This document shows positions 9,140 through 16,589 of a stretch of 64,000 bases of DNA, piece by piece; position 1 is the stretch's first letter, and every line of letters begins with the position of its first letter. Source of the DNA: Lachnospiraceae bacterium (GTDB lineage: Bacteria; Bacillota; Clostridia; Lachnospirales; Lachnospiraceae). The stretch is taken from contig JAQVCW010000006.1 in assembly GCA_028689585.1 (NCBI GenBank), positions 62,001-126,000 of the forward strand, given 5' to 3'. The translations under genes and the position numbers were made by a program. Below the pieces are notes generated by a model. It was given only the letters and a program-made list of their open reading frames with translations. It ran no database searches and was not told the DNA's origin.

Positions 9140-9397
9140 ATGGTGAAGCAAAGTCTTCGAATCGGAAATCAAAGCGGTCTTCATTTGAGACCGGCTGGTC
9201 AGTTGTGTCAGAAAGCGCTGGAGTATCAGAGCATAGTCCATATGGTGATAGGGGAAAAGGACTACAATCTGAAAAGCGTATTGAGCGTACTCAGCGCTCA
9301 GGTAACTTGCCCCACGGATATAGAGCTGGTGTGCAGCGGGGCGGATGAAGAAAAAGCGCTGAAGGAGATAGGGCTGTTTCTGGCAGAAGAAAAATAA
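9140..9397 (+). CDS. HPr-family phosphocarrier protein
   Basis: An 85-residue protein with the HPr fold signature. His15 sits in GLHLRPAG, the PTS phosphorylation site, and Ser46 in NLKSVLS corresponds to the HPr kinase site that drives CcpA-dependent control. Both sites being kept favours a working HPr over a Crh-type protein, though the overall sequence is fairly divergent. The gene starts 6 bp after cdaR (GGAG and GAGG before the ATG) and has no ptsI next to it, so it may be a second HPr. A large inverted repeat directly follows the stop. Confidence 0.85.
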   Translation: MVKQSLRIGNQSGLHLRPAGQLCQKALEYQSIVHMVIGEKDYNLKSVLSVLSAQVTCPTDIELVCSGADEEKALKEIGLFLAEEK

Positions 9398-9506
9398 GGG
9401 GGGACGGTTCTCTGACGAGGGGGACGAAAAGGGGGGACGGTTCTCTGATTTTCAGAGAACCGTCCCCCCCCCCTTTTCGCCCCCCTCGTCGGAGAACCGT
9501 CCCCCT
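9398..9506. repeat. Repeat family B: large GGGGACGGTTCTC inverted repeat between convergent genes
   Basis: Left arm 9398-9448, 3-base loop, right arm 9452-9506. Each arm holds two GGGGACGGTTCTC modules joined by a short spacer (GACGAGGGGGACGAAAA and its near complement). The arms pair over about 50 bp with only a few mismatches and a C-tract length difference. It fills the whole gap between the HPr-like gene and the convergent L,D-transpeptidase, so transcripts from either side would end in or run through this hairpin. A partial copy is at 41199-41226. Confidence 0.85.
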
Positions 9507-10946
9507 TTACAAATTCGGATCGGTAGGATCGTAGTTCTGCGACAGCGGTATTTTTTTCACATACGGTTTGCCCAGCGGATCATTTGCGCTGGTGCCGTCG
9601 AAAATGGTTACCCTTGTTCCAATCGGACAATTGTCGTAGATGTACTTTGCACTGATTACATTCAGACGGATGCAGCCATGGGATGCTGCGGAACCAAGCT
9701 TATTGTAAGCAGATGCAGGCAGAGAATATGGATCGCGGTAACGGTTGCAGGGAACAGAGTGGAATAAAATATTCCAGGTTATGTGTTCACAGTACTGTCC
9801 CCAGGACGGGCCGTTCAGTTCGTGCCAGCGAAGCTTATCCTGAATGGAGAAGGTTCCCAGCGGAGTGGCGCCATACAGACCCACAGAACAGGTCAGTGCC
9901 TTGACTGGTGTGGTGCCGCGATAGATGGTAACTACGTTGGTTACCCGGTTTACTTTAATGGACCATGCTCCGGTAGGTTCTACTACATAGGCGCCGGAAG
10001 TGCCGAAGTCATAGGTCTTTCCGTCAATCGTATGTTTGCCGGTGTACATCTTGCCGGTTTTGGTATCCAGATAGTATTTGGAGGTCCCGATGGTCAGCCA
10101 GCCGGTCTGCATCACTCCGGCGGAGCTGAAGTAATATTTGGAGCCGCCTTTTGACATCCAGCCGGTAACTGCCTTGCCATATCTGGAAGATACCTTGCTG
10201 AAATAATACTTCTTGCCGCTGAAGGTCTGCCAGCCGGTAACGACTGCGCCGGTCTTTGCGCTGAAGTAATATTTTGAACCACTGATCGTAACCAGTCCGG
10301 TCTGGCGTATTCCCTTGGTGTTGCTGTAATACTTTTTGCCGTTGACGGTGAACCATCCGGTCTGGAGACGTCCTCTTTCGTTAAAGTAATAGGTCTTGCC
10401 GTTCAGGGTTTTCCAGCCGATGGTCTTGACACCGTTGCTGGAAGGATCCAGATAGTAGGTGTATTTTTTCAGCTTCAGCCATTTGGTGATGCGGATACCG
10501 CTGCTATTCAGATAATAATATTTTCCCTTTACCTTCAGCCAGCCGGTGATACGTGCACGGGTTTTTGTGCTGAAGTAGTAGACCTTTTTATCAATGGTCT
10601 GCCATTTGCTTAACAGAATGCCGTCTTTTCCGGGATAATAGTATTTTCCGCTCTTCTTTACCCAGCGGGAGGTATAGACTCTGCCGCTTTTACTGGAATA
10701 GAAGTAATAGTAATTGCCGGAACCGGCCGGCATTTCCTTTATGCCAGAATAGCCGGTGCATTTTTTGCCGGTGGCATTATCATACAGATAGGATTTTCCT
10801 GAAATTACTCTAACAGAGACACCGCTCTTTGGAATTTCAGTTCCAGTCCCGGATTCTGGTTCCTCCGCCGCCAGGACGACTAACCCCATGGACAAGGCCA
10901 TGCACAGTATCAGAAAAACTGCACAGACCAATTTGCGAACTCGCAT
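9507..10946 (-). CDS. Secreted L,D-transpeptidase with cell-wall-binding repeats
   Basis: A 479-residue secreted protein. Signal peptide at residues 1-25 (MRVRKLVCAVFLIL, ending VLAAEE), then roughly a dozen 20-residue aromatic repeats of the choline/cell-wall-binding type (GW.....YYF, residues about 50-340), then a YkuD domain with the catalytic SHGCIRL motif (Cys425). YkuD enzymes cross-link peptidoglycan through 3-3 bonds or attach proteins to it. The start at 10946 has AGGAGGAG 6-7 nt upstream; the frame stays open to 11183, but that extension would put the signal peptide inside the protein. A strong promoter lies at 11046-11074 on the same strand. Confidence 0.92.
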   Translation of the reverse strand: MRVRKLVCAVFLILCMALSMGLVVLAAEEPESGTGTEIPKSGVSVRVISGKSYLYDNATGKKCTGYSGIKEMPAGSGNYYYFYSSKSGRVYTSRWVKKSGKYYYPGKDGILLSKWQTIDKKVYYFSTKTRARITGWLKVKGKYYYLNSSGIRITKWLKLKKYTYYLDPSSNGVKTIGWKTLNGKTYYFNERGRLQTGWFTVNGKKYYSNTKGIRQTGLVTISGSKYYFSAKTGAVVTGWQTFSGKKYYFSKVSSRYGKAVTGWMSKGGSKYYFSSAGVMQTGWLTIGTSKYYLDTKTGKMYTGKHTIDGKTYDFGTSGAYVVEPTGAWSIKVNRVTNVVTIYRGTTPVKALTCSVGLYGATPLGTFSIQDKLRWHELNGPSWGQYCEHITWNILFHSVPCNRYRDPYSLPASAYNKLGSAASHGCIRLNVISAKYIYDNCPIGTRVTIFDGTSANDPLGKPYVKKIPLSQNYDPTDPNL

Positions 10947-11045
10947 TTTATACTCCTCCTTTTTATGCCTGTAATGCCTCTGAATGAGACATTGCTCCCG
11001 CAGACACGCCGTTTTTAGATGCCTGCTTTTGTGATAGATATCTTT

Positions 11046-11074
11046 ATTATAGCAGAAGGCACAGAGTTGCACAA
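11046..11074 (-). promoter_or_regulatory. Predicted SigA promoter for the L,D-transpeptidase gene
   Basis: On the minus strand: -35 TTGTGC (11069-11074), 17-bp spacer, -10 TATAAT (11046-11051), giving a leader of about 100 nt. Confidence 0.75.
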
Positions 11075-11118
11075 TGTAAGAATTGACTGTTTTTTCCTGT
11101 CTTTCCTGCTCCTTACGG

Positions 11119-11147
11119 TTGCCAATTAACGAGAAGTGTTCTATAAT
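11119..11147 (+). promoter_or_regulatory. Predicted SigA promoter for the polysaccharide cluster
   Basis: -35 TTGCCA (11119-11124), 17-bp spacer, -10 TATAAT (11142-11147), about 30 nt before the first glycosyl-phosphate transferase gene. It is back to back with the L,D-transpeptidase promoter. Confidence 0.78.
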
Positions 11148-11182
11148 GGAAAAGATTAAGGGATAAGGGGTTAAAAATAACA

Positions 11183-12580
11183 ATGAGAAGAGAACGATAT
11201 AAAAGACTAATCATGTTTTTTGCCTCCGTGCTGGTAATTGGACTGCAGACATTTAATTTTGCATACGTCTGGTTTACACAATACAATTTTAAAAAGATAA
11301 TAGGCTCTTTATACTGGCGTCGGGGAAACTGGGCGCTGATTGTGCTGTATGCACTGACTGTATTTGTGATGTCCAAATTATTCGGAGCATTAAAGGTAGG
11401 CTATATGCGGGTTCTGGATGTGATTATCTCCCAGATATTATCCGTACTCTGCAGCAATATAGTTGCTTATATCCAGTTGGCGCTGATCGGCCGCTGGAAA
11501 TTTACGCAGTATGTGGAGCCGATGCTCTGGCTGACGGCGGTGAATCTGGCTGCCGTGATTCTGTGGGTGGTGTTTGTGCGGCTGGTATATGCTTATATCT
11601 ATCCGCCAAAGCAGGTGATCATGATCTATGACAGCAAGAATCCGGAAAGGCTGCTGAAGAAGATTTCTTCCAGAGCGGATAAGTATATTATCAGCGAGGC
11701 GGTTTCTTTTAGCAGGGGAATGGCCTATATAGAGGAACGGATTTCCAATTATCAGGGGGTGATCATAGGAGATATGCCGTCTCATGAGCGGAATCTCCTG
11801 CTGAAATACTGCTTTGAGAAGAATATACGGTGTTACTGTTCACCGAAGGTATCCGACATTATGATTATGAGTGCGGAAAAGATCCACATGTTTGACACTC
11901 CTCTTCTGCTATTCCGCAACCGTGGTCTGACCGTGGAACAGCAGGGGACAAAAAGGCTGTTTGACCTGATCTGTTCCCTTCTGGGACTGCTGCTGCTGTC
12001 TCCGCTGCTGCTGCTGATCGCGCTGCTGATCAAAGTATATGACGGCGGTCCTGTTTTTTACCGGCAGGAGAGGCTTACCAAGGATGGAAAGGTCTTTATG
12101 GTATACAAATTCCGCAGCATGAGTGTTGATTCTGAAAAGAACGGTGCGCGTCTGGCGATGAAAAATGATAATCGCGTGACCCCGATAGGAAGAGTGCTGA
12201 GAAATATTCATTTCGATGAACTGCCCCAGTTGTTCAATATTCTGCAGGGGGATATGTCTCTGGTGGGACCGAGACCGGAGCGGCCGGAGATTGCGGCGGA
12301 ATATGCCAGGGAGATACCGGAATTTACCTATCGGCTGAAGGTGAAGGCAGGACTGACCGGGTACGCACAGGTATACGGAAAGTACAACACGACACCGTAT
12401 GATAAGCTGAAGCTGGATTTGACTTATATAGAGAATTATTCGTTCTTCCTGGATATTCAGTTGATTGCGACTACGGTCAAGATTTTGTTTCAGAAAGAAA
12501 ATACGGAGGGCGTAGAGCAGTGGCAGGTGACAGCAGCGACAAAAGAAGAGCAAAAAGAAAAACCGGAGGATCTGGATTGA
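11183..12580 (+). CDS. Exopolysaccharide priming sugar-phosphate transferase (PHPT family)
   Basis: A 465-residue membrane enzyme that moves a sugar-1-phosphate onto undecaprenyl phosphate, the first step of polysaccharide synthesis. Four N-terminal membrane segments (to about residue 145), a central CoA-binding-like region, one re-entrant or membrane helix (LICSLLGLLLLSPLLLLIALLI, about residues 262-283, split here as two parts of one helix) and the catalytic domain with KFRSM, DELPQL and VGPRPERP motifs. First gene of the 11-34.6 kb cluster, with its own promoter. A second enzyme of the same family is at 30848. Confidence 0.9.
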   Translation: MRRERYKRLIMFFASVLVIGLQTFNFAYVWFTQYNFKKIIGSLYWRRGNWALIVLYALTVFVMSKLFGALKVGYMRVLDVIISQILSVLCSNIVAYIQLALIGRWKFTQYVEPMLWLTAVNLAAVILWVVFVRLVYAYIYPPKQVIMIYDSKNPERLLKKISSRADKYIISEAVSFSRGMAYIEERISNYQGVIIGDMPSHERNLLLKYCFEKNIRCYCSPKVSDIMIMSAEKIHMFDTPLLLFRNRGLTVEQQGTKRLFDLICSLLGLLLLSPLLLLIALLIKVYDGGPVFYRQERLTKDGKVFMVYKFRSMSVDSEKNGARLAMKNDNRVTPIGRVLRNIHFDELPQLFNILQGDMSLVGPRPERPEIAAEYAREIPEFTYRLKVKAGLTGYAQVYGKYNTTPYDKLKLDLTYIENYSFFLDIQLIATTVKILFQKENTEGVEQWQVTAATKEEQKEKPEDLD

Positions 12581-13338
12581 CAGAACCTCTGGTTTCTGTC
12601 GTAATACCGGTGCATAACGGGGCAGCTACCATCGGACCGGCATTGGATTCGGTGATAAAACAGGAGGTTTCTCTGGAGGTGATTCTGGTAGATGATGCAT
12701 CCACGGACGGATTGGAGGAAGTATTGGAATCTTACCGGTCCCGGCTGTGCCTGCGCATCTGCCGCAACGAAGTGAACCAGGGAGCGGCAGCCAGCAGGAA
12801 CCGGGGAGTCAGAAAAGCCCGGGGCAGGTACGTGGCATTTCTGGATGCGGACGATTACTGGGCACCGGAAAAGCTGACCAGACAACTGAAGGTAATGGAA
12901 CGGGAGGGCTGTGTGCTCTGTTCCACCGGCCGGGAGCTGATGACACCCCAGGGAGAGCTGACCGGACACCGGATCGGAGTCCGGGAGCAGATCACTTACC
13001 GGGCTCTGCTCCGCCACAACTGCATCAACTGCTCCTCCGTGCTCCTTCTGGCTTCCGTAGCCAGAGAATTTCCCATGGAGCACGAAGACAGCCACGAAGA
13101 TTACATCACCTGGCTGAAAATACTGCAAAAATACGGCCGGGCAGCAGGCATCGATGCCCCCCTGCTCAAGTACCGTCTTTCCAGCAGAGGAAAATCCGGC
13201 AGCAAGCTGAAATCAGCATCCATGACTTTCAAGGTCTATCGCTACATGGGCTTTGGCCTGCCAAAATCAATCCTCTGTTTTGCCAGCTACGCCATTCACG
13301 GAACTGCAAAGTACCTGTGGGCGCGGGTAAAAACGTAG
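12577..13338 (+). CDS. Family 2 glycosyltransferase
   Basis: A GT-A fold glycosyltransferase of about 253 residues. It begins with PLVSVVIPVHNG, has the AFLDADDYW motif (DAD metal site) and a C-terminal helical tail. I place the start at a TTG (12577) that overlaps the previous stop (TTGA) and has GGAGGA 6 nt upstream; a GTG at 12520 with GGAGGG 9 nt upstream is a real alternative and adds 19 charged residues. The sugar donor cannot be told from sequence. Confidence 0.88.
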   Translation: MTEPLVSVVIPVHNGAATIGPALDSVIKQEVSLEVILVDDASTDGLEEVLESYRSRLCLRICRNEVNQGAAASRNRGVRKARGRYVAFLDADDYWAPEKLTRQLKVMEREGCVLCSTGRELMTPQGELTGHRIGVREQITYRALLRHNCINCSSVLLLASVAREFPMEHEDSHEDYITWLKILQKYGRAAGIDAPLLKYRLSSRGKSGSKLKSASMTFKVYRYMGFGLPKSILCFASYAIHGTAKYLWARVKT

Positions 13339-13382
13339 ATGTTTTTGGTCAGGACATTTCCTATTGCCCTTTTACAATTAAT

Positions 13383-13411
13383 TTGTTAGAATGGTAGAAT
13401 TGATTTATAAT
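13383..13411 (+). promoter_or_regulatory. Predicted SigA promoter upstream of the ABC exporter genes
   Basis: -35 TTGTTA (13383-13388), 17-bp spacer, -10 TATAAT (13406-13411). It lies in the 115-bp gap between the GT2 gene and the permease gene. A second possible pair, TTTACA with TAGAAT at 18 bp, overlaps it. Confidence 0.65.
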
Positions 13412-13453
13412 TTATAATACCCAAGGTTTAGAGCGTAATTACAGGAGCGATTT

Positions 13454-14260
13454 ATGACAGAAAAAATACTTTCCCTGCCAACGGAACTATATCATAACCG
13501 AAAGCTGATTATGAAGCTGGCGAAAAATGACTTTAAAACAAAATATGCAGGATCCTATCTGGGGATCATCTGGGCCTTTGTCCAGCCGGTAGTTACCGTG
13601 CTGATCTACTGGTTTGTATTCTCCACCGTGCGGCCGGGGTCAGGGCGGGAGGTTCCCTTTGTGCTGTGGCTGATTGCCGGGCTGGTACCCTGGTTCTTCT
13701 TCCAGGATGGACTGAACAACGGAACCAATGCATTGCTGGAATACAGCTATCTGGTGAAAAAGGTGGTATTCAAGATCAGCATTCTTCCTATTGTAAAGCT
13801 GATTTCAGCCATGTTTGTGCATCTGTTTTTTGTGGGAGTGGTGCTGTTTCTCTATCTTGTAATGGGATATTTTCCGGGGATCAGTGTGATACAGGTGATT
13901 TATTATTCTTTCAGCATGTTTATACTGGTGCTGGGGGTATCCTATCTGACCAGCGCAGTGGTCATTTTTTTCCGTGATCTGTCCCAGATGATCAATATCT
14001 GCCTGCAGGTAGGGGTGTGGATGACTCCGATCATGTGGAGTTTTGATGATTTTCATTTTAACAATATACTGGTTACTATTTTCAAATTGAATCCCATGTA
14101 CTACATTGTAGAAGGCTACCGGGATGCCCTGATCACGGGGCGCTGGTTCTGGGAGCGTCCGCTGCAGACGCTTTATTACTGGGTATTTACTGCCTGTGTA
14201 TTTATGCTGGGCGCGAAAATATTTAAAAAACTGAAGGTACATTTTGCGGATGTGCTGTAA
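13454..14260 (+). CDS. Polysaccharide ABC-2 exporter, permease subunit (Wzm/TagG type)
   Basis: A 268-residue ABC-2 permease with about six membrane segments and the family's N-terminal interfacial helix (LAKNDFKTKYAGSYLG near residues 23-38). With the ATPase encoded next it would carry a lipid-linked glycan across the cell membrane, as Wzm/Wzt and TagGH do. It starts after a 115-bp gap with a promoter, and AGGAG-like ACAGGAGCG sits before the ATG. Confidence 0.92.
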   Translation: MTEKILSLPTELYHNRKLIMKLAKNDFKTKYAGSYLGIIWAFVQPVVTVLIYWFVFSTVRPGSGREVPFVLWLIAGLVPWFFFQDGLNNGTNALLEYSYLVKKVVFKISILPIVKLISAMFVHLFFVGVVLFLYLVMGYFPGISVIQVIYYSFSMFILVLGVSYLTSAVVIFFRDLSQMINICLQVGVWMTPIMWSFDDFHFNNILVTIFKLNPMYYIVEGYRDALITGRWFWERPLQTLYYWVFTACVFMLGAKIFKKLKVHFADVL

Positions 14261-14321
14261 AAAATACGGTGCAGAAACGCAAAATCAGATAAAAAAATGA
14301 AGACAGAAAGCGAAAACAAAG

Positions 14322-15620
14322 ATGCAGGAAACAGCAATCAAGGTGGAAAATATCACGAAAATATATAAGCTGTATAACAGGCCCAGGGATCGTTTTATGG
14401 AGTCGATGGGACTGGCCAGAGGAAAGGCACTTTCCAGGGATCACTATGCGCTCCGGGATGTGAGCTTTGAAGTAAAAAAAGGGGAGACCATCGGAATTAT
14501 CGGAACCAATGGCTCCGGTAAATCCACACTTTTGAAAATAATCACCGGTGTATTGAACCCAAGCCAGGGCCGGATGGATGTAAACGGCAGAATCTCAGCA
14601 CTGCTGGAGCTGGGGGCCGGTTTTAATATGGAATACACCGGTATTGAAAATATCTATCTGAACGGCACCATGATCGGATTTTCAGAGGAAGAGATTGATG
14701 AAAAACTGCAGGATATCCTGGATTTTGCGGATATCGGTGATTTCGTCAATCAGCCCGTGAAGACCTATTCCAGCGGTATGTTTGTCCGTCTGGCGTTTGC
14801 GGTAGCTATCAATATAGATCCGGAAATTCTGATCGTAGATGAGGCCCTTTCCGTAGGAGATGTTTTTTTTCAGTCCAAATGCTACCGGAAATTCGAGGAG
14901 TTCAAACAGATGGGCAAGACCATTCTTCTGGTCAGCCATGACCTGAGCAGCATCAGCAAATACTGCGATCGGGTAATTCTGCTGAACAAAGGCGAAAAGC
15001 TGTCCGAAGGGGAGCCAAATAAAATGGTGGACCTCTTTAAAAAGCTGCTGGTCAATCAACTGGACCTGGACAGTCTGGAAGCCATCAAAATAGAAAAAGA
15101 AGATACGGATCAGACGGCCGAAGCCTCTGAAGAAAAACAGGATATGTGGAAGCCGGCATTTCAGGTCAATCCCGATATCAATGAATACGGAGACCGCAAG
15201 GCGGAGATCGTAGGCTTTAATGTTCTGGATGAACACGCAAGATCCTCCAATACCCTGGAGAAAGGCACAAAATGCACCATCCAGATGCGGGTGCTGTTTC
15301 ATGAAAAAGTCGATGATCCCATTTACGCATTTACCATCACAGATATAAAGGGAACGGATATTACAGGTACGAACAGCCTGTTTGAAAGAGCGGCAACCCG
15401 CAGCAAAAATCCGGGTGAGATTCAGGAGATTTCCTTTACTCAGAACATGGATATGCAGGGCGGCGAATACATGCTGTCCCTGGGCTGCACCGGATATGAC
15501 GGTGTGGACTTTGCAGTTCACCACAGGCTTTACGAAGCCTGCAACCTCACCATCATATCCACTAAGAATACGGTAGGCTTTTACGATATGAACTCGGAAG
15601 TGACCCTGCTGAGCGATTAG
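14322..15620 (+). CDS. Polysaccharide ABC exporter ATPase with C-terminal Wzt-like domain
   Basis: 432 residues. N-terminal ABC ATPase: Walker A around residues 61-68 (GTNGSGKS), signature YSSGMFVRLAFA, Walker B ILIVDEALS and an H-loop in LLVSHDLSS. The C-terminal 180 residues (about 250-432) form a predicted beta-rich domain like the Wzt carbohydrate-binding domain, which in Gram-negative systems reads the capped end of the chain before export. The next gene is a methyltransferase and the one after it has a kinase-like domain, which fits this reading (see findings). No strong RBS is visible before the ATG. Confidence 0.92.
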   Translation: MQETAIKVENITKIYKLYNRPRDRFMESMGLARGKALSRDHYALRDVSFEVKKGETIGIIGTNGSGKSTLLKIITGVLNPSQGRMDVNGRISALLELGAGFNMEYTGIENIYLNGTMIGFSEEEIDEKLQDILDFADIGDFVNQPVKTYSSGMFVRLAFAVAINIDPEILIVDEALSVGDVFFQSKCYRKFEEFKQMGKTILLVSHDLSSISKYCDRVILLNKGEKLSEGEPNKMVDLFKKLLVNQLDLDSLEAIKIEKEDTDQTAEASEEKQDMWKPAFQVNPDINEYGDRKAEIVGFNVLDEHARSSNTLEKGTKCTIQMRVLFHEKVDDPIYAFTITDIKGTDITGTNSLFERAATRSKNPGEIQEISFTQNMDMQGGEYMLSLGCTGYDGVDFAVHHRLYEACNLTIISTKNTVGFYDMNSEVTLLSD

Positions 15621-15662
15621 AGAGAACCGGAAAGGTCTGACCGGCACAGAAAAGAGGAAATT

Positions 15663-16589
15663 ATGCAGGAACAGGTTGGAAATGTATGCCTGGATTACAC
15701 CTGGTATCCGGGAGAAGATTTATACAGCGATGGAAGCATTGAAGACAGACTGCTGGAAATAGCGGAAAATAATACAGAAGAGCAGTTGAATGCGGTGATT
15801 GACCGGGAACGGGACTGGGCCGTGCTGTATCACCTGTCGCATATCCGGGAAAATATCGTGGACTGGCTTCCTATGACAAAAGAAGAGACCGTCCTGGAAA
15901 TCGGATCCGGATGTGGGGCGGTGACGGGAGCGCTGTCGCGCAAAGCGAAGCAGGTCACCTGTGTGGATCTGTCAAAAAAACGCAGTCTGGTCAACGCCAA
16001 CCGCCATCGGGAAAAAGAAAATATAAAAATTATGGTGGGCAATTTTCAGGATATTGAAAAGAACCTGACTGAAAAATATGATTACGTCACCCTGATCGGG
16101 GTGTTTGAATATGCTCAGGGCTATATCGGTACGGAACATCCCTACGAGGAATTTCTGCGCCAGAGCATGTCCCATCTGAAGCCGGGCGGAAAACTGGTGA
16201 TTGCCATCGAAAACCGCCTGGGGCTGAAGTACTGGGCCGGCTGCAGTGAGGATCATACCGGAAAATTCTTTGAGGGACTGGAGAATTATCCGAATCCGGC
16301 AGGAGTGCATACCTTTTCGAGGCCGGAGCTGGAAAAACTGTTTGCAAAGGCGGAAATTCGTAACTACCGTTTTTACTATCCCTATCCGGATTATAAACTG
16401 CCCATGACGATCTACTCCGATGATTATCTTCCGAAAAAGGGAGAGCTGAATACAAATATCTGGAATTTTGACCGGGAGCGGCTGGTGCTCTTTGATGAAA
16501 GCAGAGTGTTTGATTCCCTGCTGGAGAGCGGGCTGTTTCCGCTCTACGCCAATTCCTATCTGGTGGTATTAGAAAGGGACAAAGAATAG
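15663..16589 (+). CDS. Class I SAM-dependent methyltransferase in the polysaccharide cluster
   Basis: A 308-residue Rossmann-fold methyltransferase. Motif I VLEIGSGCGAVTG (about residues 78-90) binds SAM, VTCVDLS is the acidic loop and GVFEYA follows the core strand. It sits directly after the Wzt-type ATPase, and its stop codon touches the start codon of the kinase-like/GT protein (no gap). A role in adding a methyl group to the glycan, perhaps to its growing end, is inferred from the neighbours. Confidence 0.88.
   Translation: MQEQVGNVCLDYTWYPGEDLYSDGSIEDRLLEIAENNTEEQLNAVIDRERDWAVLYHLSHIRENIVDWLPMTKEETVLEIGSGCGAVTGALSRKAKQVTCVDLSKKRSLVNANRHREKENIKIMVGNFQDIEKNLTEKYDYVTLIGVFEYAQGYIGTEHPYEEFLRQSMSHLKPGGKLVIAIENRLGLKYWAGCSEDHTGKFFEGLENYPNPAGVHTFSRPELEKLFAKAEIRNYRFYYPYPDYKLPMTIYSDDYLPKKGELNTNIWNFDRERLVLFDESRVFDSLLESGLFPLYANSYLVVLERDKE

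Noticed and set aside
9683-10356. Open frames on both strands over the L,D-transpeptidase repeats
   Set aside because: They are shadows of the aromatic wall-binding repeats of the real gene.
10947-11045. c-di-AMP (ydaO) riboswitch before the L,D-transpeptidase gene
   Set aside because: The leader is only about 100 nt and the conserved ydaO core is not visible.
14265-14292. GGTGCAGAAACGCAAAATC in the gap between the ABC exporter genes as another family A copy
   Set aside because: Only one half-arm is present and no pairing partner follows; it may be a remnant but cannot be supported.
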